Below, one piece after another: positions 60,845-64,000 of a DNA stretch of 64,000 nt (positions are counted from its first letter, which is position 1; the number at the start of each line of letters is the position of its first letter). This stretch comes from Opitutia bacterium (GTDB taxonomy: Bacteria; Verrucomicrobiota; Verrucomicrobiia; Opitutales; T3Sed10-336). A program made the translations under genes and the position numbers. The notes beneath the pieces were generated by a model, which ran no database searches, was not told the DNA's origin, and saw nothing but the letters and a program-made list of their open reading frames with translations. Location of the stretch: NCBI GenBank assembly GCA_003558065.1, contig PWMU01000007.1, positions 1-64,000 on the forward strand. Direction: 5' to 3'.

Positions 60845-60920
60845 TTCGTGCGGTTGGAGAGAGCCGATTTTTTAATAAATGGTTTCTATCCATAGTGCAA
60901 CACTCGTTCTTGGCGGACAT

Positions 60921-62165
60921 TCACTTTGTGTTGACCCTGCGAAGAATCAGGCAGGCGTTGCTGCCGTCCAAGCCGGCGTTCAGGTTGACCGCGACCTCGA
61001 CCGGATAGCGGCGTTCCCTCAGCGGGACAAAATCGAGATTACATTCCAGGTCGGGCGTGTGGAGGTTGATCGTCGGGGGGATCGCCCGGTTCTTGATCGC
61101 CAAAGCACAGATCACCGTCTCGACCGGCCCGGCCGCCCCCGCCCAGTGACCGGTGACCGGCTTGGTTGAGCTGATCTGCAGGCGCTCGGCGTGGGAGCCG
61201 AATGCCTTCTTGATAGCGAGCGTCTCGGCGAGATCATTCTTCGCGGTCGCGGTCCCGTTTGCATTGAGGTAATCAACCTTTCCGGGATGGACCTTCGCGC
61301 GATGCAGCGCCTTTTCAAGCGAACCGAACTGCGGCAGGTCCTCCGGGGTGCCGTTGGCGCCGTCGAAGCTTCGACCGTGCGCCAGAATCTCCGCGTAAAT
61401 CGGCGCTCCCCGGTTCAGGGCGAACGACAGTTCTTCGATGACCAGGAAAGCCGCCCCTTCCCCCAGGATGAACCCGTCCCGATTTCCGGCGAACGGTTTC
61501 ATGGCACGGGCGGGTTCCTCGGTTTCGCGACTCAGGTGGTGCGAGGCGCAAAGGATCCCCCACAGTCCGGCGGTTATCGGCGCCCCGCCCGCGCCGGCCA
61601 CCGCGACATCGGCGTCGTCGTCCCGAATCAAACTGAATGCCTGTGCGATCGTCTCGGTGCCGGTGGAAGCGCCGGTGAGTAAGGTCTGGGTATGGGCGCT
61701 GATTCCCAATTCATGGGCGATCGCCGCAGCGGAGCCCCCGGCCTGGGCGTTGAGCAAGGCGCGGAGCGTCCCGTTGTTCCGCCCCTCGCGTCCCGAAAAT
61801 TCTTCCACCGACTGATCCTGTTGGCCCCGCCCCGGTGTCGAGCCGGCGACGATTCCGATCCGGTCGGGGGAGACGCGGCTCAGGTCGATGGCCGCGTCGC
61901 GTGTCGCCAGCCTCGCCGCGGCAATTCCGTACTGCGTGGCGGGGGGCGTGCTGTTGGCCAGCGCGGGGGCCAGATAGTCCGCCGGATTAAAGCCGCGCAG
62001 TTGGCAGGCCACTTTGGACGGAAGGCCGGAGGTGTCGATCCGGCTGACGAAGGACGCCGCGCTTTGGCCGGTGCGGAGATGGGCCCAGAAGGTGTCGAGG
62101 TTGAAACCGTTGGGGGCGATAACTCCGATTCCGGTAATGACGACTCTTCTGTTCCAGGATTCCAT
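60921..62165 (-). CDS. degenerate beta-ketoacyl-ACP synthase (KAS II/chain-length-factor-like)
   Basis: The 414-residue protein keeps the thiolase fold of FabF: RRVVITGIGVIAPNG (6-20), FAGNRDGFILGEGAAFLVIEE (225-245) and STKPVTGHWAGAAGPVE (333-349) with Lys335 and His340. Two catalytic residues are changed: at the nucleophile position the usual TACASG motif reads TGASTG (164-169), with Ala166 instead of Cys, and the first His of the YVNAHGT motif is Asn303. The enzyme therefore cannot condense by the normal route and resembles chain-length factors of type II polyketide synthases, which pair with an active synthase. No partner or carrier protein is adjacent. The gene precedes the kinase-FadL operon by 76 bp. 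Confidence 0.85.
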   Translation of the reverse strand: MESWNRRVVITGIGVIAPNGFNLDTFWAHLRTGQSAASFVSRIDTSGLPSKVACQLRGFNPADYLAPALANSTPPATQYGIAAARLATRDAAIDLSRVSPDRIGIVAGSTPGRGQQDQSVEEFSGREGRNNGTLRALLNAQAGGSAAAIAHELGISAHTQTLLTGASTGTETIAQAFSLIRDDDADVAVAGAGGAPITAGLWGILCASHHLSRETEEPARAMKPFAGNRDGFILGEGAAFLVIEELSFALNRGAPIYAEILAHGRSFDGANGTPEDLPQFGSLEKALHRAKVHPGKVDYLNANGTATAKNDLAETLAIKKAFGSHAERLQISSTKPVTGHWAGAAGPVETVICALAIKNRAIPPTINLHTPDLECNLDFVPLRERRYPVEVAVNLNAGLDGSNACLILRRVNTK

Positions 62166-62294
62166 GTGGGTTGAAGATTCGTGCCTGATTCGGGTGAAAG
62201 GTTCCTGAGCGGCTTGAAACGAGGCGACTTGGTCCAGATAAATTCATTTGGCTGAAGAATGCCCGAATTCGCGAGCCAATAAAAGGCGGAGTGC

Positions 62295-63080
62295 CTAATT
62301 TTTTTGAAGGGGTCGCAGCCCGAGGCTGCCGAAGGCCAGAACGCTTCGGCTGACCGCCCCTTTCTTCAGGCAGGCGATGTCTGACAAGCTCTCCTGCCCG
62401 TCTTCATCCGGAAGTTGGAACTGGAAGCGGAAAAGGCCTCCCGGGGTTTTCCGATAAAGGCTGCCCGGGTTGAGCCGTGCCGGGACGGTTTCTTCGAGGG
62501 GGGTGTCGGGACGGGTGGGAAACGGAAAGTTGAGGTTGTTCACTTCGGTCCGCGGGTTGCCGGTCGAAGCGAGTGTTCCGGCAAACCGGGCTGAAATCGC
62601 GGCGGCGGCCTCCAGCGACGTGCGGGTTTCGGGATCCAGTGCGTTCGGGTCGGCCTTGAGTCGCTGAAAGGCTTCCGCCGGAAGGTGCTGGGAAAGGGCG
62701 AGAGCGGGGATTCCCAACAGCGCCCCTTCGAGTGCGGCGGCCACGGTTCCGGAATTCAGGATGAGCGGCAGGCCCGCGTTGAGGCCGATGTTGATTCCTG
62801 AGACAACCAGGTCGGGGCGATTGGGCAGCAGATGGGCAATCCCCAGATTGACGCAGTCGGACGGAGTGCCGTCGACCGCCCACGCGGGACAGGGAAAGGT
62901 CTCGATTCTCCGGACGGCCACATCCCGGTACCGGCTCATGGCTTTCCCGATCCAGCTCTGTTCATCCGCCGGCGCGACTGCGCAGACATCGGCAACCTCG
63001 TTCAGCGCGAGCACCAGCTGCCGGAAAAACGCGGCGTCGACGCCGTCGTCGTTTGTGACCAGAATGGTGGGAGGCGGCAT
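62295..63080 (-). CDS. surE: 5'/3'-nucleotidase SurE
   Basis: SurE is a metal-dependent survival protein that dephosphorylates nucleotides. The 261-residue protein has the metal-binding N-terminus ILVTNDDGVDAAF (Asp11, Asp12), an altered AVAPADEQSWIGKAMS segment in place of the usual N-R-S-G loop, AWAVDGTPSDCVNLGI, and SGINIGLNAGLPLILNSGTVAAALEG with the conserved Asn residues. The C-terminal part is shorter in strands than some homologues. ATG 63080 starts MPPPTILVTNDDG. It stands 129 bp before the degenerate ketosynthase and 64 bp after the DUF6807 gene, all on the minus strand. Confidence 0.92.
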   Translation of the reverse strand: MPPPTILVTNDDGVDAAFFRQLVLALNEVADVCAVAPADEQSWIGKAMSRYRDVAVRRIETFPCPAWAVDGTPSDCVNLGIAHLLPNRPDLVVSGINIGLNAGLPLILNSGTVAAALEGALLGIPALALSQHLPAEAFQRLKADPNALDPETRTSLEAAAAISARFAGTLASTGNPRTEVNNLNFPFPTRPDTPLEETVPARLNPGSLYRKTPGGLFRFQFQLPDEDGQESLSDIACLKKGAVSRSVLAFGSLGLRPLQKN

Positions 63081-63144
63081 GTGCCGTGACGGGGTCGGCT
63101 GGCAGCCGGTCGGACTTCGGCGGTAGCCTAAGCCCGACAGACTC

Positions 63145-64000
63145 CTAGTTTTCGATTCGCACCTCCGGGGGGTTCGCGTAATCGTTCCAGAGGCGTTCCA
63201 ATTCCGTTGCGTCGGCTTCGCCGTCCATCACCGCGAAACGGTAGCGGGCGGTATAGGGGGAGTCCGGCGTGATCTCCCAGTCGCCCAATTGGGAGGGCGC
63301 ATAGCAGAAGAAGGGTTCGCGGGGATGCAGGCGAACCGGTTGCGGGAAACGGAAGTTGTCGGGATGGCAGAATATGGCGATGCCCGTTCGTTCGCCGTCG
63401 ACGTCGCCGCTGATGTGCGTCCAGCGGGTTCGTGTGCCGTTGCCTTCCCGCCGGTCGGTCTCGCCTTCGGATGTCAGGAAGTGGGTGTTCTCTTCGCCCA
63501 CCCAGTCCTCGTGACCCCGGAATCCGAGACCGCCGTAGTGATGCTCGACCAGAATGAGCGGGTCGGGGGTCGCGGTTTCCTGGTGTGATTTGAGATCGAA
63601 GAGCCGATACTCCCTCTCGGCGTCAGCGGTCTGGTAAAGGGCGACTTCCCAGGTCTCGTTCAGAGCGACCACCGGCTCGTCGCCCGACAGATCCAGAAAC
63701 CGGTGACGCGACCGGAAGCCGCCATGCACCGGACCGCTCCAGGTCTTATCGATCTCTTCGAACTCGACCTTTCCGGTTTCGGAGTGCATGTTCCAGAAGT
63801 CGGGAGAGCGTCCCTGAAATCGCGTGCGTGTCCACGGAGACCAGATGCCCTGGTGGTGGGTGTGACGCTCCGGATAGCTGGCGGTCACGGTTCGCCCGGA
63901 AGGACTCAACACCGGGTGCAGGAAGCCGCCGCGCTTGAGGACGGGGTTGATGTCGGGCCTGGGGAACGGCCGCTCTTCGGCCTGATAGTACAGAGCCGGC
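63145..64000 (-). CDS. DUF6807 (PmoA-like) family protein, 5' part outside window
   Basis: An open frame without start runs from the right window edge (reading PALYYQAEERPFPRPDIN) to the stop at 63145, so at least 284 residues are visible. The part RGGFLHPVLSPSGRTVTASYPERHTHHQGIWSPW contains the His-rich motif of the DUF6807 (PmoA-like) family, followed by VEHHYGGLGFRGHEDW and IAIFCHPDNFRFPQPVRLHPREPFFCYAPSQLG. The family is found in planctomycete and verrucomicrobial sugar-metabolism clusters; the function is not established. The GTG at 63912 is inside the domain and is not the true start. It precedes surE by 64 bp. Confidence 0.8.
   Translation of the reverse strand, partial: PALYYQAEERPFPRPDINPVLKRGGFLHPVLSPSGRTVTASYPERHTHHQGIWSPWTRTRFQGRSPDFWNMHSETGKVEFEEIDKTWSGPVHGGFRSRHRFLDLSGDEPVVALNETWEVALYQTADAEREYRLFDLKSHQETATPDPLILVEHHYGGLGFRGHEDWVGEENTHFLTSEGETDRREGNGTRTRWTHISGDVDGERTGIAIFCHPDNFRFPQPVRLHPREPFFCYAPSQLGDWEITPDSPYTARYRFAVMDGEADATELERLWNDYANPPEVRIEN

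Noticed and set aside
1-64000. CRISPR array, prophage, insertion sequence or defence island
   Set aside because: No regularly spaced direct repeats of CRISPR size, no integrase, transposase, phage structural gene or nuclease system was seen; the genes are mostly housekeeping.

Overview
The window is a GC-rich chromosomal segment of a Gram-negative bacterium, most likely a member of the Verrucomicrobiota near the Opitutae. This placement is an inference from gene content: LptD, Pal and FadL show an outer membrane; GTP-type PEPCK, RNase Y together with an RNase E/G, prepilin-like proteins, secreted proteins ending in a DPDGDG...N..EYAFGGDP module, and a family PL8 polysaccharide lyase are a familiar mix there. 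Shine-Dalgarno signals are often weak and several genes appear to use GTG or TTG. No prophage, insertion sequence, CRISPR array or restriction/defence locus was seen.

Layout. 1-6.2 kb: a PL8 lyase cut by the window edge, tRNA-Pro(CGG), two Gfo/Idh/MocA oxidoreductases, a tail-anchored small protein, rplU-rpmA and a methyltransferase. 6.3-11.5 kb: a fused HyuA/HyuB oxoprolinase-like enzyme overlapping pcm, then sufT. 11.5-18.9 kb: a long minus-strand run with a membrane-anchored unknown, an EamA transporter, trxA, a low-complexity tail-anchored protein, scpA with a coupled small gene, lptD and a 7Fe-type ferredoxin with a clear terminator. 19-26.7 kb: glgB, an SGNH hydrolase, a short NagA-like enzyme, rho and acs. 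26.9-36.8 kb: two pseudopilins followed by a delta-60 repeat exoprotein, a FAD oxidoreductase/methyltransferase pair, a large secreted unknown, a DUF309 protein, pal, a two-domain CbiX-like protein and a third, atypical pilin-like protein. 36.9-50.6 kb: htpG, an NSS transporter, RNase E/G, rodA, rny, trpS, pckG and a UbiB-family kinase. 50.7-56.3 kb: hflK-hflC, a dGTPase, a small unknown, an RluD-type pseudouridine synthase and a phasin-like protein. 56.4-64 kb: a minus-strand group of a degenerate ketosynthase, a GAF/PAS histidine kinase, a FadL channel and a receiver-kinase, then surE and a DUF6807 protein cut by the right edge.

The window is mostly housekeeping, but some parts stand out: a kinase-FadL-kinase operon next to a ketosynthase that has lost its catalytic cysteine and one histidine; a translationally coupled oxoprolinase-Pcm pair that may handle spontaneously damaged amino acids; degenerate 7-bp tandem repeats of several different unit sequences in many intergenic gaps; a large inverted-repeat element between trpS and pckG; and a strongly structured three-way-junction sequence between two convergent genes.
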